Notes: a model not told the origin generated them from the letters alone. 64,000 bases of DNA from Amyelois transitella (GCF_032362555.1 NC_083510.1:6413501-6477500); one strand, 5' to 3'; positions 34,454 to 46,200 are shown, counted from the first letter of the stretch. A program made the numbers and translations.

Positions 34454-36879
34454 ATGAAAAACCATAATTTTACTTTACAGATATTAATTGTGCTATCAGT
34501 TCAAGTAGAGAGTGTGATTTATACATAGTAAGTATTTAGGAAAATCTGGATACACTTCACTACCAACCAAAACACGTGACTTTAGAGTCGCACTTCCTTG
34601 CAGTCGGGTAAATTATATGAAGACATTATAAACATACACTCGCATTGGTCTTTGAGAGTGTGTTTTAATTTTGACGTACCTAATTTTTACCGAAATTCTA
34701 ACTAACAAAAGGAAAATATACCTTTTGTATGCTTCTTACTTTACAGCCTCTTTTGGGAAAATAATTCTTGGCTACATTTCCAATAAATTGAAAATATTAA
34801 GTTTGTATTGTTGAAAAAAAATAGACATTCAACATATTCTGTCATTACTGTAATCTATTTACATGTTTGAATATCCATAAAAGTATAAATTGTACATATA
34901 TTTTAGCGAAGATGTGGAGTTAAGAAGAATATTCCCAAACGAATTCCCACAGGACACAGTACGAAAAAGTGGATCGCTGGATGCTGAAGTATGTATTGTT
35001 ATTCAAATATTGAGTATTCTATAAGGGGGATAACTCAGGTCCGGTTAAACCCCATGCGGGTAAATAAATAAATGTACCATTGCCAAATTCGTAAACACTC
35101 AATTAACTCGATAAAGTAAAAGGAATACAAACCTTGCATTAATTTTAATTCTAGTATCTCTCTTAGTTAAGGTCTACCTACATATTTCACGGTTTTGCCC
35201 TTACGATGTAGACAGTAAATAAATAGCCTCGCAAAGGCTCGAATGCTACGTTCAGCCGGATGTCTTAATGTTGCAACTGAAATTTAAATAGTGAAAGAGT
35301 GATTGTAAACAAGCTTTTTTTGGAAAATATATTTTTATAACTTACCGACAATCTTTTTCGTGCTTTTTCCTTTTAGCTTTTCCCATATGTTATTGTTTCT
35401 TTTGTTTCAGCAATTAGGACGCTACGCTGAGCTTGAACGGTACTTTAAGTATCCAAAAGCTGAACTAAACAGCCATTTTGAAGAATTGGTATGCTATCAA
35501 GAAGGTCAAAGAAAGGTAACTAAGTTCCAAAGCATGAAAAAAAAAAACATGACACGTTACCAAAAAAAATATATTATTTTTGCTTGTTTATATTTTGTTC
35601 ACATAGCATTAAAATAAAAGCAGCAGGATAATAAAGCTATACTCAAAGAAGGGGAAATATCGTAAGAAACGAAGTAGGATATAATCAATACTTATTTTTT
35701 ATCTTTATTTGAATTTCAACCGATGCTCTAGAGAGATAACATCGTGAGTCTGGTCGTAGACGCATCTCGGGGTCCTATTGAGAGGTGAGGATGCAATCGG
35801 GAAACAAAATGAGTAGGAAGATGATGAGACGTGCGCAAGTATCATAAAGCGTAAGGTAAATAATCATGACTCTTCTCTCTTTCACCTTTGCGTGTATCGG
35901 AGAGCCCTAGTGAAATATTCAAATTGCTTTCGTATACATAAAATATACATAACCAATAATCACATGAACAACTGAATAATATATGTATATACATACAGGG
36001 TGACATTTAAAACAACTGCATCCTTTTAAACATAGACTTTACCCATGCTTCTGAGCTGTTTGAGCCTATTTTTATTTAAAGTAAATCATTTAAAAAACCC
36101 TCAAGAAATACGTCACACGCTTTATTAAAGACGAATACAACAAAAAGAAATTAAAACTAAACATGTAAATAAATGTCTGAAAAATAAATTATTTTTCTAG
36201 TATCAAGATCAAGTAAAGTACAGAGAAATACGTCACACGCTTTATAAAAGACGAATACAACAAAAAGAAATTAAAACTAAACATATAAATAAATGTCTGA
36301 AAAATAAATTATTTTTCTAGTATCAAGATCAAGTAAAGTACAGAGTTGTCGAGATCGCTCAGCTGAATGTATTGTGTCGTTGACCTCTGAATCTTACGCG
36401 TCGCTGTTGCGCCGGCCGGGGTGATATGACTTATTTAGGATCTTGGATTTTGATACTTTTATTTTTTCGTACTTTCTGAAATATGAATGAAAGGAGATCA
36501 ATTCAGTGGATTTACGTGAAAGACAAGCAAAGAACACTGAAACCCACTTTCACCTTCATAATATTAGTATTATTGGATAGACAGTGATAACAGTTTCAAA
36601 AAGACTGAACGTCCAAATTCAGAATGAAATTCCTAAATAATGCCTCAGAATAGAATATCAAGTTTACAAGCCTTTCCCTTACTAAAATTGGAAAACAATG
36701 ATCTTTCTTTTTGTATTTTCTAGTATTGCAAAGTGGATTTGGACCGACACACCCCCGACGAGAACAGATACTACATGTCATCAAACGAGCGGAGCCATCT
36801 TGATCGCCGACGGGTTTTCTGCCTCATGCTGATCTGCTTTACTGAAGACGAGCTGGACAGAGTCACCGCTTCGTTTTAA
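34454..36879 (+). CDS. Unrecognised secreted protein with four cysteines (138 aa, four exons)
   Basis: I do not recognise this family. Exons are 34454-34527, 34907-34988, 35411-35515 and 36724-36879 (417 nt in one frame, all GT/AG). The N-terminus MKNHNFTLQILIVLSVQVES looks like a signal peptide. The first intron is phase 2 inside a Tyr codon (IYTY then EDVELRR), the same position type as in the CPR genes; the next two are phase 0. The mature protein is charged and probably helical (RYAELERYFKYPKAELNSHF). It has Cys in LVCYQEG, RKYCKVD, RVFCLM and LICFTED, and ends DELDRVTASF. No RR motif is present. The start could instead lie in an unseen upstream exon, since TTTACAG just before ATATTAATT also looks like an acceptor. 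Intron 3 carries a 120-bp tandem duplication. Four clean splice pairs and continuous phase argue for a real gene. Confidence 0.72.
35183..35305 (-). repeat. R1 repeat fragment
   Basis: CCCTTACGATGTAGACAGTA and ATGCTACGTTCAGCCGGATG are diverged reverse R1 words. In intron 2 of the 34454-36879 gene. Confidence 0.45.
36105..36344 (+). repeat. Tandem duplication, 2 x 120 bp
   Basis: Units 36105-36224 and 36225-36344 both begin GAAATACGTCACACGCTTTA and end AGATCAAGTAAAGTACAGA. I count two differences in 120 bases, so the duplication is recent. It is in intron 3 of the 34454-36879 gene. Confidence 0.9.
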
Positions 36880-37137
36880 ACAATATAATAATGATTTCAC
36901 TAACTGTGTAAATTTTAATAATAAAAACCGAAAACAGTTCACATATTATGTAACTTCCCTTTTCAATTTTCTTTTGTTTCTTTACATCAAAGAAGCACAT
37001 GTACACATAGTAAGTTGACATATTGTTGTTCATATAAAATACGTATTTTGTATCGCAGTACAACGGCCCACAATGAGCAATAAATGGATTGTTTAGAAAT
37101 TCCGGGCGAAGTGCTGACTTGGATGAGAAACGCAAAG

Positions 37138-37202
37138 GAGCGCGAGAAACGTTTTCTCGCGCTCTGCGCACTTTGTAAGACTGTCATCAGCAAATGACAG
37201 TC
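37138..37202. repeat. Two adjacent stem-loops
   Basis: GAGCGCGAGAAA at 37138-37149 pairs perfectly with TTTCTCGCGCTC at 37153-37164 around a three-base loop. GACTGTCAT at 37179-37187 pairs perfectly with ATGACAGTC at 37194-37202 around six bases. The first is very GC-rich for this window. Confidence 0.75.
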
Positions 37203-38579
37203 GGCCTGAAAAATAGGCATTTCCATGAAAAAACTAACTAAAGCAGACATCTTTTTTAAGTAGTAGTAGTAGTAAAGTAGTATTATTTATAGACGCAGAA
37301 CCAACAGCCTAACTACATACTTATCTCAAAAAAAATCATAACGCAAACAAAAGCTTTGATCTTCCTTATGTAACAAAGCCCATGAGAACAGTTCAATAAC
37401 TTAGTACAGTTAACGACTTAAACACTTAGTCATTAATATGAAAGTAGTTCTTAAGTCAAAGCAATAGAATCTAAATAAATTTGGAGAGATGGATTGTCAT
37501 TCTACTTTATCTTGATACGGATATGTTCGCAAAATGGTTTAGTCTGCCATATGAAGCGATCTGATAGCCAACCTATTATTTCGCAGAACAGTTCCCATGA
37601 CCACTAAACGTATCCCACCCACTGATTAAATGATGCAACTGGGGTAGTCCTTTTAATTAGGGTTGCCATATAGAATTATTACAAAGTAATGCAAATAGAT
37701 AAAAAGTTGAGTTCTTGCAATGAGCAAAATACTGTGTGCAATGTAACGGTAGGTATTACTTATAGGAATAACTATTTTCAAGTAAATTTTTCATTACCAT
37801 TATGAACGTTTTTTTACGAATTTTATTGTTTTTTTTTTTATTACAAAAATCAAATCCTTTTTCTGACGGGAAAAATCCCAAGAAACTCGACAAGACTCGA
37901 AGGTCACGGTCAGCTGCATGACGAAATGGTGAAATTGACGTGCAGATAGTAACATCAATAGGTAGGTGCTTGCCTATCGCCAGAGAAGAATTTAAATCTC
38001 ATAAGCCTGTCCCTTGATAAACTTTAAGAATTTGCGTGTGGAGACAAGCAGCTTGCACAATTTTCTTCTCCTTTTTGTTCAATCTAAAACATACAACAAT
38101 CAGGCCGAACATTTGAAGGTTTAAATTTAGCTTCTGAAAAACAGAACTTTAAAAAATTTGTCACGGTTACTACATTTGTGACTCAATTGGCAGAAATGAT
38201 TTGAAACCGTATTAATAAAAATTTTGTTAGCACATATTCCATTTTCATTTCTGAGTTATAAATTAGTGATTAAATAAACTTGATATGTAATTTGTAATGT
38301 ATGTAATAAGGAAGACTCGATCTGGTTTAACACCGGGTGGCAGCCCTACTTACGCTGTACTACACGTAAGCATTTTCAAAATGAGCTGTGAAAATGACAG
38401 ATATACCTTACGAGACCGGAGATACCATAGCTCATTATTGTTTGGGTGCCAGAGATAGCCAAACATGAGGCAATACGTAAAATTACCTATATTGCTACAT
38501 CGAATGATTATGTGTTATTAATATTGGTTAGCCACACAGTTTATGAAATAAGAGAAATCTTTCCGCACATATTATATAC

Positions 38580-38835
38580 ATACATATTATCACGTCTTTA
38601 TCCCTTTTGGGGTAGAGAGAGCCAACAGTTGAGATTCAAATAGTGGCAGATTGCTTGCAAATCGCGTAAAAGAAGAATCTCAAGTTATTAGCATTTGTCA
38701 TTGCATATTTACAGCACATATTTATAATTTAAAAAAAAACCATTATGATGCCATACAGCTGAACGTAGCTATTCAGTATTTTAAAGAATGTTGGCTCTGT
38801 CTTCCACGCAAGGGACGTGAGAAGACGTGACGTGA
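38580..38835. repeat. Two opposed R1 fragments
   Basis: A reverse fragment (TATCACGTCTTTATCCCTTT at about 38588) is followed by a forward fragment (CATACAGCTGAACGTAGC to AAGACGTGAC, 38748-38830), making a loose inverted pair. Confidence 0.6.
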
Positions 38836-40484
38836 AAATTATTTACCTTAGGTACAGCCACCGCTGTCACAGTCCAACCATTTATTTAGTAAACTTAAAG
38901 AGTGATCTTAGCTGCTTATAAATATTAATTGAAACATTATAATAATCAATTTCCTTCTTCCGAATACCACTGCATCTTTCAATATCGATGAGTATTATTA
39001 CTAGCCTTTTCATTTAAATATGGTACTTGACCTTCTCTTGACATTTTGTTAGAAATACATAATAATATAATTGCATATTTGAATTGATGTAACAAAAATG
39101 TCTATTTGGCTTTCGACCTTGTCACGGTAGCCATCGAAAATTTATCACCTGACATATATTCAACATTAATCAAGAAAATTTATACATACTACATATGATT
39201 ACACCATAAGTACCATAAGTAAAAGTAGTACTTATAGAAGTAAGATATGATTTTTTTTTTTCAATATTTTCCAATAGTCCAACCCCTTTATGTTTATTCA
39301 AGATAATTATCAGTGTCAGCCAAATTACCTTAAAATACGAGTATAGTGTGTTTTCTTAAAAAGCGCTCTGGCCGCGAAAAAATACTCGTAAACTACGAGT
39401 ATTACATAACAACTTACTTCCTTTCCCGATTCAACAAACCCAAAAAATGCTAAACGTAGCCTCTGTGGTTTACTCATTTCAAATTTAATAAATAGTATCT
39501 ACAATCACTACTTTATCCCTTACGAGGTAGACGGAGCCAACAATCTCGAAAAGATTGAAAGGCCACGTTCAGTTCTATGGCTTAACAATGGAATTGAGAT
39601 TCAAATAAATACAACAAGCAATAAATAACATAGGTATATAGTATTTAAAGACAATATAAAGGTATCAATGATTATCCTTTTCTCGCTTGCTTACGGCAAG
39701 CAAATTACCATACAGTGTGGTCTCGTCTTGACGAGCCAGAGTTACATAAATTGTTATTAAGATTAAGTCTCGTAATATACTTACCTGCTAACAATAAAGA
39801 AGTCGAGGTAAACAAGTAACATACTAAGTAATATTTTAAAGAACTTCGCGAAAACACACGTGCTCTGTTAGTAAACATCAAAAAGATCCCATAGAAATCT
39901 CTCAGCTTTTTCTGATCTACCTGAATCAAATTTAATTACGCTATTTGGAAAAATCGGCAGTCTAGTATAGTACTTTTTTCCGGCATACAGAATGAAAGCC
40001 TGCCTTCGGTTGCATTATAATGGCGTCATGGTAAATAAGATGAAATATTACCAAATTCACGGAAACTGCTACTGTTCTAGGATTAAAAATATCTTATTCA
40101 TATGAGATATGTTGTTCATAACTGTCTTTTGTAATATTTTGGTTACTTACCCTCTATTTATGTGGTTATACCTAGGCTAGAGGTAACCCAAAAATGAATA
40201 TGAGGAAAATGTATGGGTGCCGGAGGTCGAGCGCTCCGCCTCGGGTCATCAGACTGTGACGTAAGGCAACCAGCTAGGATGGTTGCGACAAACAATTGTG
40301 GTCGTAAATAAATCCGAATATATACACAAAAATTTTGTAATCCATGGGATTCACGTAACTTATAAGAAACAGCTAAAAATAATCTTAAATTCTCAATCTC
40401 TCAAATCAATGGTTCACACAGCCATGGCAATTAAATACTGGACTTTTAAAAATTAAAGCATTTGTTATTTCTTATACCAGCCAG

Positions 40485-40640
40485 GGCATGATGAGAAACG
40501 AATTTTTTCCGATTGGATTGATCTAAAATATAGTATCGTTGGGTGAGTATCTCGTAACACATGTCTCGAACTTACTTCGAGGCTAACTCAATGTGTGTAA
40601 TTTGTCCCGTATATTTTTATTATTTATTTATATTCACCAA
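40485..40640 (+). mobile_element. tRNA-derived SINE, head missing
   Basis: Begins at CAGCCAGGGCATGATGAGAA, just after where the B-box would be, and runs through ACTTACTTCGAGGCTAACTC to TTTGTCCCGTATATTTTTAT. Confidence 0.7.
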
Positions 40641-40687
40641 AGCTAACGATAATACCTATTAATTCTAAAGATTTCTTACAGTAAATG

Positions 40688-40724
40688 CTCAATAATCCTG
40701 TACAGTAAGTACAGGATTATTGAG
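40688..40724. repeat. Perfect 16-bp hairpin
   Basis: CTCAATAATCCTGTAC (40688-40703) and GTACAGGATTATTGAG (40709-40724) are exact reverse complements separated by AGTAA. Confidence 0.85.
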
Positions 40725-42624
40725 TAGGTATAGCCTTAAAGATTCTATGGCGAAAGCTGATTTAAGACTAAGTCATAATTTAGTAACCAACCACATATAT
40801 TCATCGAAATGTTTTCACCTAAGTACTCGTCAGAAATCAATTTGACATCGAATTATGCAGCAACATGTGTTCCCTTGAACTTTTCTTGATGACTGTTTAT
40901 ATTTATTAGCATAAAATTCACGAATGAACTTTAACTCTATTTTTTTAAGGATTAATTTTGCTTAAATAGTTGAATGCATCATCTTCCTAAAACTTCGTCC
41001 ACAGTAAATATGAAATACTAAAGGCCGTGGCGTTTGATGAGCTGATTAACGTTCCCACAGTCTTAACAATTCTACAACCGCAAACATTTGAGCAATTAAC
41101 ATACTTGTATGTTCCTTATTCCTCTTGTATATAATCTTTATTATATGAAAAATATTTTAAAATGAATAAGTAAAATTTTTAAATCAAATTTAGAAAATAA
41201 AAAAAATACTTACAAAAATGTTACAATTTTCAATTATAAAAAGATGTCAAAACGTTTTTTGACAATGTTAATAATAAGATATCAATAAAAAGGAGCATTT
41301 TTTAAATAACCTTGTATTTAAGTAACCTGTGAGATTATTGCAGTCGCGTCGTGTGCCACATCACGCCCGAGGGTCTAAAGAGGATAGACAGATTGACTGA
41401 CACTTCTAAATTAATGATAGTAATTGTTCCATCACGGTGTTAGTGCCGCATTTCTTTTATAAATGGTGCCATGCTTAAATATGTATAGCAGTAATAATGA
41501 CTAATGAAATGTCTTTGGTAAGATTTATCATTTTATGTTAGATTTTCTCAAACTCTAACGTCTAACTCGCTTCGACATAGGTATTATGATAATTTTTGAG
41601 TATTTGTCCATCATCTTCATCATAATCTCAATTCCATCATTTAGCCATAAAGCAAAGCGTAGCGTTTTAGTCTTTGTCTACCCCGCAAGGAATATAGACG
41701 TGATCATAAGTAGGTATATCTATTATCCATCATCGCGGCAGTGACGCATTTCTTACGTTACGGCAGTACCTCTTAAAATAAAATTGTAAAGCATTAATGA
41801 AATAAAAATAAGTCAATTGAAAGGTTTTCCGGTATTTACTTAAACATTTAAAAGTCGCCAGCTTTTAAGCAGCAAAATAATCTCAAGTTCAAGATTATTG
41901 GCACACGACTTGAATGTTACGCAATAAGTTTAGTTCAAGTATTTTTGATGACTTTGATTAATTTTGAATTGTTAAGTAATGATGACGATGCCTCTTTCAA
42001 GCATGGGTATATATGAAAATTCATATAACTAAATAAATATGTATAAGAACATGATCATAAAAAATCTATTTTCGTATTTCCACTATTGTGTTTCGCATGC
42101 ATGGGACTGAAAAGTAGCCATATAACCACCATAAAACCACCATTTCACCATTAAAAAAAATCAGACTTTAATACCATAACAATAATATACCAGACAGACA
42201 GACGAAAGTTTTATCAATCGCCGCCTATTATTATTTTGGAAAAATATTTAATCCACTGTCTTAGTTAATGTTATTAATTAATCTTAGTCTATATTTATTA
42301 TACCTCAAATAGAATCGAGTTAAAAAAGGCTCATCAACAAATTTTGAATACGAATTGTAATATGCGTTAAATGTTTAATAACGACACATTGTCTGCCAAG
42401 AAGATTATTACCTTTTGTAATCCCTATTAACATTGACATTTGTCGGATTATACTTAAGAAATATATTTGCGGGTCAAACTTGATGTTTACAAACACATGA
42501 GAGTTCAAATATGTTTGTGTGCATGATTTTGTACATTCACCGAGCAGATACTACACCTGGTGCCTTACTGTGGTGCAAAGGAACGTTGTAGGTCTGTTCT
42601 GATGCAATCGTGTTTTAGAGGAAA

Positions 42625-42632
42625 TATATAAG
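42625..42632 (+). promoter_or_regulatory. TATA box of the 42710 gene
   Basis: TATATAAG lies 85 bases before the ATG. Confidence 0.65.
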
Positions 42633-42709
42633 AGACTCTTACAATACGTAATCATCTTATACATCAAGAAAACATTGAAGGGAACGGTCGATAGAAAAAT
42701 AAAATAAAA

Positions 42710-43561
42710 ATGAAACTGGTAGGTAAAAGTATTTAAGTGCAGTGAAATAGTGAGTGATTTTTAGTGAGTTCCTGTTGGATACATTTTTGATGGATGGATT
42801 TGTTTTCAGTTAGTATTGGCCTGTGTCCTTGCCCTTGCGGTCGCTGCTCCTCAAGCCCAAAATCCTCAGGATGTGCAAATTTTGCGCTATGACATCAATA
42901 ATAGCGGTCTGGATACTCATGATTTCGCGTAAGTTTTATCACCATATAAGCACGCTTGTTTGGAAATTGTATATTTTTCTAGTTTAAATAATATATAAAT
43001 TTTGTTAGTTTATAACTTAGAGTATCCACTTAAATATAAATAATTTTCATAAATAGTGTATAAACACTTTAGGCTAAGGTTGTTAATCGTATCCAATCTG
43101 AAAGTAACAAGTAGTCATCTAATTAAAATCAAGTTGTGACGATCCACTGGAACCATCATGGCGGTTAAATTTAAAATAATGCCGCATGATTTTACAAATA
43201 CAAGCAGATATTTGAATTCCAGATTATGATTATTTTTTAATGACAAATATAATTGACGATCAACAATTTTTTATTATAAGTCGCAAATAATAAATTCAAA
43301 CATATAACTGTAACAACATAAACTTTATATTTTTACAGGTTCGAACTCTCCGACGGCACCAAGCATGAAGAAAGAGGTGAACTGAAAAACGCTGGAAGTG
43401 AAAATGAGATCTATGCTGTTCAAGGGCAATACTCCTGGGTAGGACCTGATGGGGTCACTTACACCGTCTCCTACATAGCTGATGAGAATGGCTTCCAACC
43501 CACAATCACGCAGACTGCCGGGGGAGCAGTACCCGAGGGAGTCATCGCTTTACTAGGCTAA
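42710..43561 (+). CDS. RR-1 cuticular protein, larval-cuticle-protein type (116 aa)
   Basis: Compact secreted RR-1 protein. Exons are 42710-42718, 42810-42928 and 43339-43561 (351 nt). The signal peptide MKLLVLACVLALAVAAPQAQ is typical of lepidopteran larval cuticle proteins. VQILRYDINNSGLD precedes the phase-2 intron in the aromatic motif (HDFAFELSDG). The domain continues GELKNAGSENE, GQYSWVGPDGVTYTVSYIAD and ENGFQPTITQT, with tail AVPEGVIALLG. The third exon is 223 nt, the same as in the genes at 26122, 28710 and 32449. A poly(A) signal AATAAA is at 43649-43654. The gene spans only 852 bases. The clearest CPR of the window; the exact orthologue is not assigned. Confidence 0.93.
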
Positions 43562-44724
43562 CTTCTATACCTCTCCTAGGACAATTGATGTAAATATTTT
43601 ATGTTGGAATAGTATATAATATTTATATACGATTTCATTGTATAGCATAATAAATAAGTAAGTGCTTTGTACTAAGTTTTAATTATGTCCTTTTACCTTA
43701 CATGATCGAAGCCTTTAACGGTGTAAGATCTACTGATCACTTTATATTTTGCGAATTAATACATAGTTTGAAGAAAAACTCAACACCCCGTAGACAAGTA
43801 GGTAAAAAGTGAAATTAATAAGCACAATTTATCGACAACCAGAGGTTAACAATCTTTTTGAATAATTGAATTTATTTTCTTGCACAACAGATCGAACCTA
43901 GACCTCCAAATTATAGATATGTTTCTAACTAAATATAAATCAACAGTTTATTATTGGGTGGTAAAGTTTTTAATAAGCTTTTGCCCAGGGCCCAAGAAGA
44001 ACTTCGAAAAATCCTTCATTTTTAACACATTACCACTAAATGTTACAATCTTTACATATGATAAAACGGTAAAAATATTTTGTCTGTACATTTAATATTT
44101 TGACTGAAACGGATAGAGAATTTTTTTTTTCATTTTTAGCTGTCTGTCTGTATCTGACTGTATGATTAAGATTTAACTCGAAATTTACGCGGACGTAGTC
44201 GCGGGCATTCTTCATCAAATTTAAGTGGTTTTGGCGGTGGTATCATTAATGCAAATCAATTTCCTTTACTCGTACGATTTTGGGGTCTAATGTCAATTCA
44301 TATAATACTAAAAACTGCTATAGGTATAAATTCAAAATTGTAATACTAACGCCGAACCAATCCAAAATGCTCACAAATAATAATCAACGAAATGTTTTTC
44401 TGATTATTTAACCGTGATTACCTGACAGCTCTTCTGAGTAATCCCTAATTACACAAAAAAGCTACCGGATATCATAAGTTTTTAACCACAGTGGAATTAT
44501 TGTAAATTTGTATCCTCATACACCGTTTTACCGGTAACGAGGTATCACGCGCCCATATTTATGTTAAGTGAGAAAATACTCGTTCACAATTTATTTGCAA
44601 ATTCTTGTAACAAAAGTACAATCTTTGTATAAGGTACATGAGTTTCAATCTTTTTTCCAACCAGATAACTTTAAAATGTTTCTTAACAACTTGTTATTTC
44701 ATTTTAAATATGTGTTTTTAGGAA

Positions 44725-45551
44725 ATGAAACTATCGATACGTTTCGCATTTTTTGCACTTACGAGTATAATACACGTGACCAGTGATAATCAAGGATATA
44801 AGACACCATCAGTTCTAACTTCAGTTAATTTTGACCAGTTTTCACATAATCCCGACTCTCTATTTAAGTTGTAAGTATTTTGAATATGTTACATGTTATT
44901 ACTTTGTCGTTTTTCAATTATTAAAAATGTTTTTTTTTAGATCACTTTCAGATATAAATAATCTAAATAAGTTAACGAGATCGAATATAGAAGAAAAAAT
45001 TTCCCAAGTAAGAAACGACATATCCAAATTCTACGCTCCAGATAATATTCAAAGGAACATAAATAATATAAAAAAGCTTACTGACATTATTAATCCAGGC
45101 TTGCGTTTTATTAATGAATCTAAAGAAAAGAAAAAAGATTTAGATTCCGCTCAAAAATCTTTTAATTATAAAAGTGAAATCACGATAACAGATAATCCAA
45201 GATTGACTGAAACGACCTCAGACTGGACTACGTCTACAGATAATGAAACGGTTTGTATGCTATACATTATATACTTAATTTCTTTATAATCGTGGCATGA
45301 ATGAAGCTGATAACTTTCAACGTACGATCAAATGCCACTTACGGAATAGATCAGAATAAAAAAAATTAATATCCTAATAACAGAAAAAAATAAAAACTTA
45401 TTTCTAATTAGGTCTACCTATGTTTTTATTTTCCAAATAATGAATAAAAAACTCATAATGTGTACTTGTTGCTTTTCAGACCACTGACTTATACGATGAA
45501 GAAATTGAGACCCGGATCAGCTCGTCAGCAGTAGCTTCATTACTGGGTTAA
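44725..45551 (+). CDS. Secreted protein with CPR-like gene plan and tail but no RR domain (175 aa)
   Basis: Exons are 44725-44870, 44941-45250 and 45480-45551 (528 nt, GT/AG throughout). MKLSIRFAFFALTSIIHVTS is a signal peptide. Exon 1 also encodes YKTPSVLTSVNFDQFSHNP and ends at a phase-2 donor in a Leu codon. The large middle exon is Asn/Lys/Ile-rich and probably helical (NNLNKLTRSNIEEKISQVRN, NIKKLTDIINPGLRF), then a Thr-rich stretch (RLTETTSDWTTSTDNET). It has no RR motif. The last exon, entered in phase 0, encodes TTDLYDEEIETRISSSAVASLLG. This AVASLLG end is the same as in terminal exons of the CPR gene at 24112, and the intron phases (2, 0) match that gene. The ATG follows a possible acceptor (TTTTTAG then GAAATG), so a 5' UTR exon is possible; TATAAGG at 44628-44634 is a candidate promoter. 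Function unknown; probably a cuticle component by company and tail. Confidence 0.75.
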
Positions 45552-45552
45552 A

Positions 45553-45840
45553 TTATGTTGGCGTTGGAGTTTGTAGCGCATATGGAAGACCCTCACATCG
45601 TTCATAGCATATATCAGTTTGAAGAATTTTGTCAAAGAATATCTGAACATCTCTGAGATTGTACATGAAATGTTCATTTATTTTATTCCCGTCCTTATCA
45701 AACTCGAAATAATATAGGCACGTTGGTATCTTGGATCGACTTGGGCGTCGGGTTTTTCTTTTACCATGTCTTTGATGGGTCACTCGAGAACGGGGTGTCA
45801 CACTTTCTTGATTGACTATTAATATTGCTCTTCTAGACAT
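45553..45840 (-). CDS. Unrecognised small protein, paralogue of the 49018 gene (95 aa as seen)
   Basis: Single open frame whose C-terminal half (CLYYFEFDKDGNKINEHF, MYNLRDVQIFFDKIL) aligns with LYYSEVDKKGK and LNNLKDVVVMLREKFG of the gene at 49018-48689. I do not recognise the family. The N-terminal half is basic (HGKRKTRRPSRSK) and lacks a signal peptide, unlike its paralogue. Either the start lies in an unseen upstream exon or the copy has lost its secretion signal; the acceptor-like TCTAG at the first codons would allow a phase-2 junction. Three cysteines (PTCLYY, DICYERCEG) are specific to this copy. Its stop lies one base from the stop of the opposite-strand gene 44725-45551, so the transcripts must overlap. 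It could be a decaying copy, though the frame is clean. Confidence 0.55.
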   Translation of the reverse strand: MSRRAILIVNQESVTPRSRVTHQRHGKRKTRRPSRSKIPTCLYYFEFDKDGNKINEHFMYNLRDVQIFFDKILQTDICYERCEGLPYALQTPTPT

Positions 45841-46005
45841 TTTATTGTAAATTGATACATAGGTTGCATTTTGGAAACTAAGAGTTACATCAGTTCTGTA
45901 ACAATAAAAGTAATGTGGTTGTTTTAATTAAATATTTATAATTTTTTTTCAATTCACCCCTTCTATATTCAATAAATCGAAAGAGAAAATGCTCGAGGAA
46001 ATAAG

Positions 46006-46200
46006 AGCATTGGTGGTCAAGTGGTGGTATCCGCTTACAAAGCAAGATTGCTCTTTTACGCCGCGGTAAGATTCGAATGAATTTGCATTGCATAGAACAC
46101 GTTCTAATCTTACCCGTGACTCAAAAGGTATAATGCTTAATAAGTGACCTGAGCTCCTCTCCAAAAAGGTTTGGGAGCAGCGTGGTCTTACACCGGATTA
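46006..46200 (+). mobile_element. tRNA-like SINE, second family, diverged
   Basis: The head GCATTGGTGGTCAAGTGGTG has an A-box-like word, and GGTAAGATTCGAATGAA is a B-box-like word about 55 bases on. CTGAGCTCCTCTCC further down matches the family middle. Same head type as 49515-49895. Confidence 0.55.

Larger units (their letters stand above)
36900..42620. other. Gene-free interval rich in R1 fragments
   Basis: No coding pattern was recognised on either strand. It holds twin hairpins (37138-37202), R1 fragments at about 37850-38025 (-), 38580-38700 (-), 38745-38835 (+), 39500-39610 (-) and 41625-41720 (+), a truncated tRNA-headed SINE (40485-40640) and a perfect hairpin (40688-40724). The minus-strand open frames near 36987-37250 cover the hairpins and show no family motif. 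Confidence 0.5.

Noticed and set aside
36863-37250. Minus-strand frames of 87-102 codons
   Set aside because: They run across the twin hairpins and the 3' end of the plus-strand gene, with no motif, signal peptide or promoter support.
45890-46164. Minus-strand frames of 67-71 codons
   Set aside because: They overlap a tRNA-like SINE and have no exon-like ends; not accepted as the missing first exon of the 45840 gene.
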